From Faecalicatena fissicatena (GTDB taxonomy: Bacteria; Bacillota; Clostridia; Lachnospirales; Lachnospiraceae): a stretch of 23,642 bases of DNA. Of the stretch, positions 1 through 7,456 are shown in pieces. The position numbers and the translations under genes are program-made. The stretch's first letter is position 1. Each line of letters starts with the position of its first letter. The notes beneath the pieces were generated by a model, which was not told where the DNA came from, searched no databases, and saw only the letters and a list, made by a program, of their open reading frames with translations. The stretch is from NCBI GenBank assembly GCA_001028025.1, contig LDAQ01000111.1, positions 1 through 23,642 of the forward strand, given 5' to 3'.

Positions 1-163
1 CAGGCGCCATCTCAGGCAGGCTGCGTTCATCCGGGCGGCAGGCGATAATAACTCCTGAGGGGATTTCTTACGGGAGAGGCGGATGGGGTGGGCTGCGAAG
101 ACGGTGCTCTAGTGTTCCGAATAGGTGTTAAAAATCCGCTGCCCTGCGCCAGGAGCCCTCCGT
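1..163. other. Gene-free spacer left of E1, carrying a repeat shared with the E2/E3 spacer
   Basis: I see no gene here. The short frames through it lack ribosome binding sites and run into the inverted repeat. Bases 59-97 (GGGGATTTCTTAC, then GGAGAGGCGGATGGGG, ending CTGCG) align at roughly 80% with 9735-9772, which lies just outside the right arm of E2. By analogy, bases 1 to about 55 may be the outer right arm of a further element (E0) whose body lies off the left edge. That is inference: the partner arm is not visible. Bases 134-160 also resemble the sequence outside the left base of E5 (shared CGCTGCCC). Confidence 0.5.
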
Positions 164-482
164 GGACGCGGTTTTTACTTCTGATCGGATGCGGCCAGCT
201 GTGGGGAAGCGTGACTGGGCTCTCCTGGATGCGTCTTTTGTGGTGTTACAGACGCTTCATCAAAATGAAAGCCAACATATGAACTTTTTGCAGGGCTACA
301 AGCCCTGCAAAAAAGCCGACTCAAGCGGGAATGCATCCGGCATTCCCGTGTTTGTCGGCGGTGTTCATCATGTTGGCTTTCATTTTGATTAGCGGCTGTT
401 ACACCACAATACCGCATCCAGGAGAGCCCAGTCACGCTTCCCCACAGCGTCCCCTCCTAATCAAACCCTACAATCCGCGTCC
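164..482 (+). repeat. E1: long inverted repeat folding as a Y-shaped element
   Basis: The left arm (164-284) and right arm (360-482) are complementary over most of their length, for example GCTGTGGGGAAGCGTGACTG against its reverse complement near 430-450. A symmetric mismatched region of about 26 nt lies near the base. The tip is a three-way junction. Hairpin 1 spans 285-313 (stem TTTTTGCAGGGCT, loop ACA). Hairpin 2 spans 315-359: outer stem GCCGAC/GTCGGC, internal loop, inner stem GGGAATGC, loop ATCC. A single A separates the hairpins and GGT follows hairpin 2. The strand given is the hairpin 1 to hairpin 2 direction. The right base touches the stop codon of the minus-strand DUF4097 gene, and no classical terminator follows that gene. 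It could be a structured RNA or a DNA hairpin; the function is unknown. Confidence 0.85.
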
Positions 483-1435
483 TACCTCTCCCGAATCTCG
501 ATATCTCCGGAGTCGGCGTAGATTTTTATTAGGTTCTGTGATGTGCCGTCTGTCTGATAGTATTCCTGGTCATCGTCTCTGTCCGTGTAGTGTCCTTTCG
601 GAGCTTTATCTGGAAGGTAGATCTGACCGTATTCGGCGGTGACATCAAAGGTGTATGTCTCTAATTTTTCTGGGAGATACAGGTTTACATCTCCATATTC
701 GCTGGTACAGTTCAGGGACTTGATCTTGGCGGCATCCATGTAGAGACTGCCGGAATCCAGGTTCGCTTTTGCGGTATCACACTTGAAATTTTTCAGCGTG
801 CTGTCACCGTATTCGGAGTATAATGTGAACGTCCCGGTTTCTGTATCTTTCAGGTCCAGATCGCCGCTGTCCAGAGTTATCTTCAGAGAGGTGGAGCTGC
901 TTTCTTTCAGGGTAAGGTCACCATAGTCTACAGTGATATCCATATCGGCAGCTTTGGTGCCGGTTATGGATACATCGCCGGAGTCATCGTATATTTTCAA
1001 TGTGTCAAGGGTCTTATCCTTTGGTACATATAAGTTTACGTATGTGTTAAGTGAGTCACTGACTGTGGAAAAGGCAAGAAATACACCATGGTTACTGTCC
1101 GGCTGATACAGAGTGAATTTGCCGTTGGTAACCTTGTATTGCGGATCCCCGAAGGCTTTATCCAGCAGGTACTCTACGTAATAGTTGTCGTCATCGGAAG
1201 GCAGAACATGGATATCAGCATAGGCATCCATGGTGATTTCTGCTTCGGTAAATGTGTCTAATTTGGTCTTATCCAGAGTCACTGCTTCTGATTTTATGTT
1301 ATTGGAGCCAATTCCGTTTCTGGTGATGGAAACACCCGCCCTTCCTCCAAAGAGATAGCCGATTCCGGCAAGCACAGCGCCTGCTGCCATGAGGCAGGCA
1401 GAGACAGTGATAATTTTTTTAGTGATCGATTTCAT
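482..1435 (-). CDS. DUF4097-family membrane-anchored beta-repeat protein
   Basis: 317 residues. A single hydrophobic segment at about 8-30 follows a Lys-rich start, so it is probably a membrane anchor or uncleaved signal. The rest is a repetitive, Asp/Gly-rich all-beta region in which short units of the type YGD/SGD recur (for example DDSGDVSITG, EYGDVNLYL, DSGDIEIRE). That is the hallmark of DUF4097 (putative adhesin/beta-helix) proteins. The start lies 16 nt inside the end of the upstream DUF1700 gene and is served by GGAGGTAAAAAG. It is the last gene of a padR/DUF1700/DUF4097 operon, a common Firmicute trio thought to monitor the envelope. The molecular function is not established. The stop codon lies at the base of E1. 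Confidence 0.88.
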   Translation of the reverse strand: MKSITKKIITVSACLMAAGAVLAGIGYLFGGRAGVSITRNGIGSNNIKSEAVTLDKTKLDTFTEAEITMDAYADIHVLPSDDDNYYVEYLLDKAFGDPQYKVTNGKFTLYQPDSNHGVFLAFSTVSDSLNTYVNLYVPKDKTLDTLKIYDDSGDVSITGTKAADMDITVDYGDLTLKESSSTSLKITLDSGDLDLKDTETGTFTLYSEYGDSTLKNFKCDTAKANLDSGSLYMDAAKIKSLNCTSEYGDVNLYLPEKLETYTFDVTAEYGQIYLPDKAPKGHYTDRDDDQEYYQTDGTSQNLIKIYADSGDIEIRER

Positions 1436-2015
1436 TCTTTTTACCTCCTTTAGAGAGATTTCCCAGTGATTTTGATGTTTTTCTTAAAAACCAGCGGCAG
1501 AAATTGACTGCACCATATATAAGCAGCAGTCCCGTACCCAGTGCAAATAAGCCTAATCCAATGGTAGCAAGGCCGTCTGCGAATGTGGAGAACAGCAGGA
1601 TACCTCCTCCGAAAACTCCGATGATGCCGCTGGCAACAACTGCGACTGCAGCCATGAACAAACAAAAGATCATTGCCAGGATCACGATTGCAAAGCAGAT
1701 GAATACGGCCAGCAGGGCAAATCCCAGTGGCAGGGCGATTGGTGCGGCGCAGACACCGAGTACACCGATCCAGAGAGCGGAGAGTCCCCGCTTCACTGTT
1801 TTGGGCGGTTCCTGTACATTTTTGGCGGCCAGGTCTATAATCAGCTGATTGGCAGCATCTTCAGGAGAACCCAGATCCTGGATTGCCTGCTGCTCATATT
1901 CAGGGCCGGCTTCTGCAAAATATTCTTCAAAATAATCCATAGCCTTATCATAATCTTCTTTGGGAAGACGGCGCAGCTTATGCGCGAGTGTCCTCATATA
2001 TTCTGTCTTAGTCAT
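1419..2015 (-). CDS. DUF1700-family integral membrane protein
   Basis: 198 residues. The N-terminal ~65 residues form the soluble DUF1700 helical module (Leu-rich start, YDKAMDYFEEYFAEAG, then an LGSPEDAANQL motif). They are followed by about four hydrophobic segments between residues 80 and 180, rich in Gly, Ala and Ile, and a basic tail. The start codon overlaps the padR stop (ATGA) and is preceded by GAGGAGGG, so the genes are translationally coupled. The 3' end overlaps the start of the DUF4097 gene. In this family the protein is usually encoded beside a PadR repressor and is thought to act as its membrane partner or as an envelope-stress component. That role is family-level inference. 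Confidence 0.9.
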   Translation of the reverse strand: MTKTEYMRTLAHKLRRLPKEDYDKAMDYFEEYFAEAGPEYEQQAIQDLGSPEDAANQLIIDLAAKNVQEPPKTVKRGLSALWIGVLGVCAAPIALPLGFALLAVFICFAIVILAMIFCLFMAAVAVVASGIIGVFGGGILLFSTFADGLATIGLGLFALGTGLLLIYGAVNFCRWFLRKTSKSLGNLSKGGKKNEIDH

Positions 2016-2329
2016 TGCGAAATCCCTCCTCTAACAATCTCATCAATGGTTGTTTTATAAATTTCCCATTCTTTTAATAGTTCCTGATGATGTGTCTTTC
2101 CGATATCTGTAATCTTGTAATACTTCCGGTTGCGTCCCTGATATTGCTGGTCGTAGGTCTCCACATACTGATTGTCCTGCAGTCTCTTTAGGATAGGATA
2201 GAGCGTAGAGTCCTTTGTGTTCGCAGCCTTTTTAATAATCTGGCTGATCTGATAACCGTACGCATCGTCATTGGCGATTACCGATAACACAAGAAAGTCG
2301 AACATCGGGGTATTCAGTGTAAAGGTCAT
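2012..2329 (-). CDS. PadR-family transcriptional regulator
   Basis: 105 residues, the usual length for a short PadR protein (subfamily 1). The winged helix covers about residues 8-80: FLVLSVIANDDAYGYQIS opens it, STLYPILKRL is the recognition region, and GRNRKYYKIT is the wing. A C-terminal helix (LLKEWEIYKTTIDEIV) provides dimerisation. The start has the good ribosome site GAAAGGAATG. It is the first gene of the operon with DUF1700 and DUF4097, which it probably autorepresses. The promoter at 2382-2410 is embedded in AT-rich inverted repeats suited to a dimeric regulator. Confidence 0.93.
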   Translation of the reverse strand: MTFTLNTPMFDFLVLSVIANDDAYGYQISQIIKKAANTKDSTLYPILKRLQDNQYVETYDQQYQGRNRKYYKITDIGKTHHQELLKEWEIYKTTIDEIVRGGISQ

Positions 2330-2363
2330 GTTATCATTCCTTTCTATATGTTTTTATTTTGTA

Positions 2364-2400
2364 TATGTGTTTTATAAACATATTATATTTCGTATAATAT
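2364..2400. promoter_or_regulatory. Candidate PadR operators overlapping the promoter
   Basis: There are two inverted repeats. ATATTATA (2380-2387), TTTCG, TATAATAT (2393-2400) is a perfect 8-bp dyad covering the -10 box. TATGT (2364-2368), N9, ACATA (2378-2382) lies just downstream of it. Dyads of ATGT/ACAT type are known PadR targets. Assignment to this PadR rests on position only. Confidence 0.45.
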
Positions 2401-2410
2401 ATAATGTCAA
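2382..2410 (-). promoter_or_regulatory. Consensus sigma-A promoter of the padR operon
   Basis: On the minus strand, TTGACA (complement of 2405-2410) and TATAAT (complement of 2382-2387) are separated by exactly 17 bp. Both hexamers are perfect consensus. The padR start is about 50 bp downstream. A promoter this strong normally needs a repressor, which fits PadR autoregulation. Confidence 0.82.
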
Positions 2411-2451
2411 CTCATATTACCTAAAGAATTTCAAAAGATAATCTTTAGGTA

Positions 2452-2481
2452 TTGTTATCTGTAAAGGAAGCAGAGTATAAT
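2452..2481 (+). promoter_or_regulatory. Promoter of the BceR-like/BceS-like operon
   Basis: TTGTTA (2452-2457) and TATAAT (2476-2481) with an 18-bp spacer point toward the regulator gene. Just upstream, a 10-bp dyad TACCTAAAGA (2418-2427) / TCTTTAGGTA (2442-2451) could be an operator. It sits between this promoter and the divergent padR promoter. Confidence 0.55.
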
Positions 2482-2517
2482 AGGATGCAATAGATGACAG
2501 TAAATAACAGGAATTGT

Positions 2518-2580
2518 GTGGGAGTTGCATAGGGGTCTGACCCCTTTGCCAAAGGGGTCAGACCCCTATGCAACTCCCAC
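2518..2580. repeat. Perfect 63-nt palindrome in the 5' leader of the regulator gene
   Basis: 31-bp arms pair perfectly around the single base C2549. Each arm is itself nearly palindromic (AGGGGTCTGACCCCT and AGGGGTCAGACCCCT), so one long hairpin or two smaller ones can form. It lies downstream of the predicted promoter and ends about 9 nt before the ribosome binding site (GTGAGG). It resembles the GGGGTCAGACCCC-type REP palindromes scattered through many bacterial genomes. No T-run follows, so it is not a classical terminator. Confidence 0.85.
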
Positions 2581-2596
2581 GAGAAGTGAGGAAATT

Positions 2597-3268
2597 ATGT
2601 ACAAAATTTTAATCGTAGAAGATGATCTGACGATCGCTAAGACGATCGAAGCGCACCTGACTAAATGGGACTATGATGTGAGGTGCATCAAAGATTTTAA
2701 AAATGTTCAGGAGGAGTTTATCGCGTTCGAGCCTCAGCTTGTGCTGATGGATATTCTCCTTCCCTTTTATAATGGGTTTCACTGGTGTACTCAGATCAGG
2801 GCTATTTCAAAAGTACCAATGATATTTCTCTCCTCTGCCAGCGATAATATGAATATTGTCATGGCCATGAATATGGGAGGGGATGATTTTATTGAGAAAC
2901 CTTTCGATCTGAATGTGCTGACGGCAAAAATCCAGGCACTTCTGCGTCGGACATACTCTTTTCAGGGACAGCTGAATGTACTGGAGTACAAAGGCGTGAT
3001 CCTGAATCTGAATGATGCCGCGCTGACATACGAGGGGAAAAAGCTGGAATTGACAAAGAACGATTTCAAAATATTACAGCTTTTAATGGAAAATGCGGGA
3101 AAGATAGTGAAACGGGAGCGGATTATGGAACGACTCTGGGAAAGTGATGAGTTTATTGATGATAATACATTGACCGTTAACATTACGAGGCTGCGCAGAA
3201 AGCTGGAGGGAATCGGGATTGCAGACTTTATATCTACAAAGAAAGGCATTGGGTATCTGCTGGAATGA
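2597..3268 (+). CDS. bceR: OmpR-family response regulator, BceR-like
   Basis: 223 residues. The receiver domain covers about 1-115, with acidic residues E8/D9/D10, phospho-acceptor D52 (LVLMDILLP) and K101 (FIEKPFD). The winged-helix Trans_reg_C domain covers about 130-223 (LTKNDFKILQLL, DNTLTVNITRLRRKLE, KKGIGYLL). I chose ATG 2597 because the family begins MYKILIVEDD and a GTGAGG site lies upstream. The longer open frame from 2516 merely reads through the palindrome. The stop overlaps the kinase start (ATGA). It probably activates the bceAB genes in response to peptide antibiotics; the symbol reflects the family, not a proven ligand. Confidence 0.92.
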   Translation: MYKILIVEDDLTIAKTIEAHLTKWDYDVRCIKDFKNVQEEFIAFEPQLVLMDILLPFYNGFHWCTQIRAISKVPMIFLSSASDNMNIVMAMNMGGDDFIEKPFDLNVLTAKIQALLRRTYSFQGQLNVLEYKGVILNLNDAALTYEGKKLELTKNDFKILQLLMENAGKIVKRERIMERLWESDEFIDDNTLTVNITRLRRKLEGIGIADFISTKKGIGYLLE

Positions 3269-4284
3269 AAAAGAAACTGGGATTTTATCTGAAATCAAGA
3301 TTAAAATATATAATTCTGTACCTCCTTTTGGGGGGAATCTTCTGGTTAGTGCTGTACCTGTACAATGTCAGGACCGATGCGCTGGTGTATGCAGTGCTGC
3401 TTTCATCGGCCTTGTTCGCCGGTGCTGCCGTTTTGGACTTCGGGGGATATTGCCGCCATATAGAAAAGGTGAAGGAAGCGCAGGCGGCCCTGCCGCATGA
3501 ACTGAGAGAAGCCCCGCCTGCAGTGGATCTGACAGAGTCACTGTATCAGAAAGAACTAAAAGCTCTGTTTGAGTATAAAGAAGAACTGGAAACGGGAGGC
3601 CGGATAGGAAGACAGGAGATGCTGGACTATTACAGCCTGTGGGCCCATCAGATCAAGACTCCTCTGGCGGCCATGGGCCTGCTTCTGCAGTCGTTTGAGG
3701 AGGGGGAGATTACCGAAGATGCGGAGTTTATACATCCGATGAAGATGGAACTGTTTAAAACGGAGCAGTATGTGGAGATGGTACTTTCCTATCTGAGAAT
3801 AGAAGATATGTCATCGGATCTGTCGCTCCAATGGTATCCGATCGATGATATCGTGCGTCAGGCAGTGCGGAAATACTCCCAGCTCTTTATTCTGAAAAAG
3901 ATTCATCTCAGCTATCAGAAATGTGAAGGTATGGTATTGACGGATGAAAAATGGTTTCTGCTCATTCTGGAACAGCTTCTGTCAAATGCTTTGAAATACA
4001 CGGGACAGGGTGTAATTTCAATCTATATGGATCCGGAACAGGCGGAAACACTTATAATAGAGGACACTGGTATCGGGATTCAGGCGGAAGACCTGCCCAG
4101 GATATTTGAAAAAGGATTCACAGGATACAATGGAAGAAAGGATAAAAAATCAACCGGAATCGGATTATATCTCTGCAAATCTGTCTGTGAGAAATTGAAT
4201 CATGGGCTGACAGCTGAGTCTGAAGTGGGCAGAGGAACAAAGATGCGTCTGCATCTGCACCGTGATCCATTGATTGTTGAGTAA
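3265..4284 (+). CDS. bceS: Intramembrane-sensing histidine kinase, BceS-like
   Basis: 339 residues. Two transmembrane helices (about 15-34 and 40-59) are joined by only a few residues, so there is no extracellular sensor domain, as in the BceS class that senses through its ABC transporter. The H-box is LWAHQIKTPLAAM with phospho-acceptor H128. HATPase motifs follow: N-box LLSNALKYT, G1 DTGIGI, an FEKGFTG segment and G2 STGIGLYL. It is coupled to the regulator by a 4-nt overlap. The expected partner transporter genes are not adjacent but lie 2.4 kb downstream, beyond a minus-strand pdu pair. Confidence 0.92.
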   Translation: MKKKLGFYLKSRLKYIILYLLLGGIFWLVLYLYNVRTDALVYAVLLSSALFAGAAVLDFGGYCRHIEKVKEAQAALPHELREAPPAVDLTESLYQKELKALFEYKEELETGGRIGRQEMLDYYSLWAHQIKTPLAAMGLLLQSFEEGEITEDAEFIHPMKMELFKTEQYVEMVLSYLRIEDMSSDLSLQWYPIDDIVRQAVRKYSQLFILKKIHLSYQKCEGMVLTDEKWFLLILEQLLSNALKYTGQGVISIYMDPEQAETLIIEDTGIGIQAEDLPRIFEKGFTGYNGRKDKKSTGIGLYLCKSVCEKLNHGLTAESEVGRGTKMRLHLHRDPLIVE

Positions 4285-4384
4285 GAGGAACCAGGTAATT
4301 AGGGAACCTGTTATATGGTTCAGAAAATAACCGGGCAGCAGGAAAGAAGAGATGGCTGTTATTTAAGTAGAATTTGTAACGGAT

Positions 4385-4434
4385 AAAAAGAAGTTCTGTC
4401 ATGACGATTGACCCTCATGACAGAACTTCTTTTT
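4385..4434. terminator. Bidirectional rho-independent terminator
   Basis: A perfect 20-bp stem (4385-4404 with 4415-4434; core AGAAGTTCTGTCATGA) and a 10-nt loop are flanked by an A-tract on the left and a T-tract on the right. It can therefore stop both the plus-strand kinase operon and the minus-strand pduS-pduT operon. Confidence 0.9.
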
Positions 4435-4477
4435 TATAGTAGCTTTTTTATAGCAGAGCCTCTGAAACCAGAGCTCC

Positions 4478-5017
4478 TTACATCAGTGCCTCAAATAGTT
4501 TATCTGTAGGCCTTGGTATTACAACACTGTTGACCATCAGCTCGCTTACGGACTCGGCAGCTTTTACAGCAGCGGTCACAGCGCTGACATCTCCGCACAG
4601 AGTGACGAATCCCTTTCCGCCCACTGCAAAACCGGTGCGGATCTCAATCAGGTGAATATCGGCAGCCTTGGCTGCAGTATCAGCTGCGACAATGGCCGAG
4701 GATACCGAATAAAATTCAATCACGCCGACGGCTCCGGTGGTCGGAACCTGTGTGGTACTGCTGATAGCCGGCATCAGCTGGTCGCTGATGTTCGGGATGA
4801 GAAGCTTGTCTACCAGAAATGGTCCTGCGATCTCTTCCCCTACATTCATGGCAGCATTCACGCTGCTGGTGTCGCCCCCGATAATGATCAGATATTTACC
4901 GGGGCAGATTGTGGATGACCTTAATAATTCAACCTCCGCGGCCTTGAGTACATGGTCGCAGGTCTCAATTCCTTTTGCTATACTGGATAATTCTAACATT
5001 CCAACTGAATTTCCCAT
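4478..5017 (-). CDS. pduT: PduT-like tandem-BMC shell protein with Fe-S site
   Basis: 179 residues made of two bacterial-microcompartment domains (about 4-85 and 95-177). Each has the GxLELxS/GVIEFYS start and a GGDxSxVxxA motif, and the C-terminus carries VVIPRP. C38 in STICPGKY matches the Cys that, in PduT trimers, binds a [4Fe-4S] cluster at the threefold pore. The known role of PduT is to pass electrons across the microcompartment shell to PduS. The ribosome site GGAGG lies 8-9 nt upstream and the gene follows pduS by 15 nt. No enzymes or other shell genes of a microcompartment are present nearby, which is unusual. Confidence 0.93.
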   Translation of the reverse strand: MGNSVGMLELSSIAKGIETCDHVLKAAEVELLRSSTICPGKYLIIIGGDTSSVNAAMNVGEEIAGPFLVDKLLIPNISDQLMPAISSTTQVPTTGAVGVIEFYSVSSAIVAADTAAKAADIHLIEIRTGFAVGGKGFVTLCGDVSAVTAAVKAAESVSELMVNSVVIPRPTDKLFEALM

Positions 5018-5032
5018 TTTCTTATTCCTCCA

Positions 5033-6382
5033 TTAGTTTACATTTATTCGAATACCATTTGGTGCTACTTCGGTGACTGTTCCGTTAACGCTGGCGTGGA
5101 TATTGGCTGACAGCGCTTTCTCATCTGCCTGACCGATTAAGTCGCCTTTATGTATGGTGTCGCCGGCTTTGATGACAGCTGCAGCCGGTTTGCCGATATG
5201 CTGTGATAATGGAATGAATACTTCCCTGGGAAACAGTTCCGTACAGCTGTGTGCATGCAGCCCGTTATATTTGCCGAGGCCCAGACGCGCGATCAGGCGG
5301 TCGGTCGGAATACGGTTCAGATCGATTGTCGGTCTTGCCGTCGGATCCGGAGTCTTGTCTATCATGATTCCGCGTTCACGAAGCTGTACCTTCATATAGT
5401 CATTGACCTGTCTCGGGGATAGGCCCATTGGACATGAGAACATCTCGCAGACGCCGCAGCTGCAGCAGTTCACTGCATCGCCGTAGCACTTTGCAAATTC
5501 TTCGTTGGAATCAATTGTTTCTTCTCTCCAGACATTTCTCATCACAAGATGAGGTTTGATGCTGTGTCCGATCTGGAAACGCGGGCACAGATCTGTACAC
5601 ATTCTGCACTGGATGCAGGCGCTTCTTGCCTGGTGCTTAATTCTCTGGATAGAAACCTGCGTTCTCCGGATCAGATAGTGGTCCTTCGGGAGAACGATGA
5701 TGTTGCCGGTTGTCTTTGTCACGACCTGCTGATCAATGACACTGTCATCAGAGAAAACTTTACCCATCATAGGTCCGCCGAGGATGATGGCATAATCGGA
5801 GATAACAGGCTGTGCTGCTTCTATGCATGTTCTTACGGATGTTCCGATCGGCACCTTCAGCATGATCGGTTCCTTCACTTCACCGACAACAGATAAATAT
5901 TTGTCTGTCACTTTGCCGCCGTCTGTCAGTGCGCGGTAAACGGCAAGCACGGTTCCTACATTATCTACGACAGCACCGACCTCAATCGGAATGCCGCGCT
6001 CCGGTACGGTTCTGCCCGTAACCTGCTGCACGATAATCTGCTCGTCTCCGGCAGGGTAGAAGGTTCTCATCTCAAAAATCTCGATGTCTGCATTATTTTT
6101 TTCAATTGCCTCTTTTAAAGCGGCAATTTCAGCTTTGTATTTGGCTTTGAGCGCTATGTAAGACTTCTTTGCCTCGAGATGTCCGGCTATATACATGACT
6201 CCTTTAATTAACTCATCGGCAAAGGTTCTGCACAGATACTTGTCAGTCTCAATCAATGGTTCACATTCGGCGGCATTGACGATAAAATACTCGGCCTTTG
6301 TGTTCAACTTCACATGTGTAGGAAATCCTGCCCCGCCGGCCCCTACAATACCGGCATCTTTTACTGTTTCAATTAAACTCAT
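5033..6382 (-). CDS. pduS: PduS-like (RnfC-related) flavin/Fe-S electron-transfer protein
   Basis: About 449 residues. It begins with the NADH/FMN-binding Rossmann-like motif GIVGAGGAGFPTHVKL. An RnfC-type core and SLBB region follow, then two ferredoxin-like clusters (CIQCRMCTDLCP and CCSCGVCEMFSCP). A C-terminal biotinyl/lipoyl-like barrel closes the protein (GDTIHKGDLIGQ). In Pdu microcompartments PduS is a cobalamin reductase that works with PduT. I chose ATG 6382 (MSLIETVKDAG) because GGAGAAAG precedes it at good spacing; an in-frame ATG at 6397 has no clear ribosome site. It is the first gene of a two-gene operon ending at the 4385-4434 terminator. Confidence 0.9.
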   Translation of the reverse strand: MSLIETVKDAGIVGAGGAGFPTHVKLNTKAEYFIVNAAECEPLIETDKYLCRTFADELIKGVMYIAGHLEAKKSYIALKAKYKAEIAALKEAIEKNNADIEIFEMRTFYPAGDEQIIVQQVTGRTVPERGIPIEVGAVVDNVGTVLAVYRALTDGGKVTDKYLSVVGEVKEPIMLKVPIGTSVRTCIEAAQPVISDYAIILGGPMMGKVFSDDSVIDQQVVTKTTGNIIVLPKDHYLIRRTQVSIQRIKHQARSACIQCRMCTDLCPRFQIGHSIKPHLVMRNVWREETIDSNEEFAKCYGDAVNCCSCGVCEMFSCPMGLSPRQVNDYMKVQLRERGIMIDKTPDPTARPTIDLNRIPTDRLIARLGLGKYNGLHAHSCTELFPREVFIPLSQHIGKPAAAVIKAGDTIHKGDLIGQADEKALSANIHASVNGTVTEVAPNGIRINVN

Positions 6383-6518
6383 AACTTCTTTCTCCATTCA
6401 TTGATTCTCGCGGGAACAGCAGCCCCAGTATGGCCGGACGCCGCCCGCGGGGCCAAAGGTATTTGACCTGGTGGACATATTTGGTGATTATCTGATAAGA
6501 TAGTTTCAGACAAAACAC

Positions 6519-6546
6519 AGTGTAATCATATCATATTTTTTGTAAA
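6519..6546 (-). promoter_or_regulatory. Possible promoter of pduS-pduT
   Basis: On the minus strand, TTTACA (complement of 6541-6546) and TACACT (complement of 6519-6524) are separated by 16 bp. Both hexamers are imperfect. The site lies about 135 bp before the start codon in the divergent pduS/bceA region. I see nothing else definite between it and pduS except a GC-rich stretch near 6430-6460. Confidence 0.33.
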
Positions 6547-6570
6547 AGAAACAGAGAAAAGTGACCTAAT

Positions 6571-6646
6571 CTTACAAAAACGTAAGGATTTCCTCCTGTT
6601 TTGAAAGGCAAAGTTATGGATTGCAGCAGGGCAGGTGCCTTATAAT
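6571..6646 (+). promoter_or_regulatory. bceA control region: candidate BceR site and -10 box
   Basis: The dyad CTTAC (6571-6575), AAAAAC, GTAAG (6582-6586) lies upstream of a perfect TATAAT (6641-6646). There is no good -35 box at the usual spacing, which is typical of an activator-dependent promoter. BceR-type regulators bind inverted repeats upstream of bceA promoters. Assignment to the regulator encoded at 2597 is inference. Confidence 0.45.
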
Positions 6647-6694
6647 ACGTGCATAGACAGGAAAACAATGAGAAAAGAAAGGCAGGAAAGCTTT

Positions 6695-7456
6695 ATGTCA
6701 TTATTAGATGTTAAAAATGTAAAAAAAATTTATACCACCAGATTCGGAGGTAGTCAGGTGCAGGCTCTCGCGGATGTTACTTTTTCTGTAGAACCGAGAG
6801 AATATGTGGCAATTATGGGAGAATCCGGTTCCGGAAAAACGACGCTGCTGAATATACTGGCGTCACTGGATAAACCTACCAGCGGAAGGGTACTCCTCAA
6901 AGGCCGCGATCTGAGTACAATAAAAGACCGGGAAATGGCAGCATTCAGAAGGCAGAATCTGGGATTTGTTTTTCAGGACTTCAATCTGCTGGATACCTTT
7001 TCACTGGAAGACAATATTTACCTTCCGCTGGTACTTGCGGGAAAAAAATATGAAGAAATGAAGCAGTGTTTGAATCCCATAGCACAGCAGCTTGGAATCA
7101 CAGATCTGTTAAAAAAATTCCCCTATGAAGTATCCGGAGGTCAGAAACAGCGGGCGGCAGTTGCCCGGGCGCTGATAACAAAGCCCCAGCTGATTCTCGC
7201 AGATGAACCGACGGGGGCTCTGGATTCCAGGGCTTCAGACGACCTGATGAACCTTTTCAATACGATTAACCAGAACGGACAGACCATTCTGATGGTAACC
7301 CACAGCGTAAAAGCCGCAAGCAGTGCAAACCGTGTGATGTTCATCAAAGATGGGCAGGTATTCCATCAGATATACAGAGGCAATCAGACAAACGAAGAAA
7401 TGTACCAGAAGATTTCAGCGGCACTGGCTGTACTGAGCACAGGGGGTGAGCAGTAA
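6695..7456 (+). CDS. bceA: ABC transporter ATPase, BceA-like (peptide-antibiotic detoxification)
   Basis: 253 residues. Walker A is GESGSGKTT (42-50), the signature is VSGGQ (146-150), Walker B is LILADEP (D170, E171), and the H-loop sits in MVTHS. It belongs to the MacB/LolD/BceA group that pairs with FtsX-type permeases. I chose ATG 6695 because AGGAAAG precedes it and the family starts at MSLLDVKNV; the open frame extends 20 codons further upstream without a ribosome site. It overlaps the permease gene (TAATG). With the permease it probably frees lipid-II-cycle targets from peptide antibiotics and signals to the BceS-like kinase. Confidence 0.93.
   Translation: MSLLDVKNVKKIYTTRFGGSQVQALADVTFSVEPREYVAIMGESGSGKTTLLNILASLDKPTSGRVLLKGRDLSTIKDREMAAFRRQNLGFVFQDFNLLDTFSLEDNIYLPLVLAGKKYEEMKQCLNPIAQQLGITDLLKKFPYEVSGGQKQRAAVARALITKPQLILADEPTGALDSRASDDLMNLFNTINQNGQTILMVTHSVKAASSANRVMFIKDGQVFHQIYRGNQTNEEMYQKISAALAVLSTGGEQ

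Noticed and set aside
164..482. Ordinary bidirectional terminator
   Set aside because: There are no T-runs at either base, the stem is about 110 bp, and a conserved branched tip would be unnecessary for termination.
88..642. Open frames through E1 and its flank on both strands
   Set aside because: They read through inverted-repeat arms, lack ribosome sites and resemble no protein; mirrored frames on both strands are expected of a palindrome.
4288..4324. Nested GAACC/GGTTC and CAGGT/ACCTG repeats after the BceS-like gene
   Set aside because: Arms are only 5-6 bp with no T-run; the strong terminator at 4385-4434 explains the gene end.
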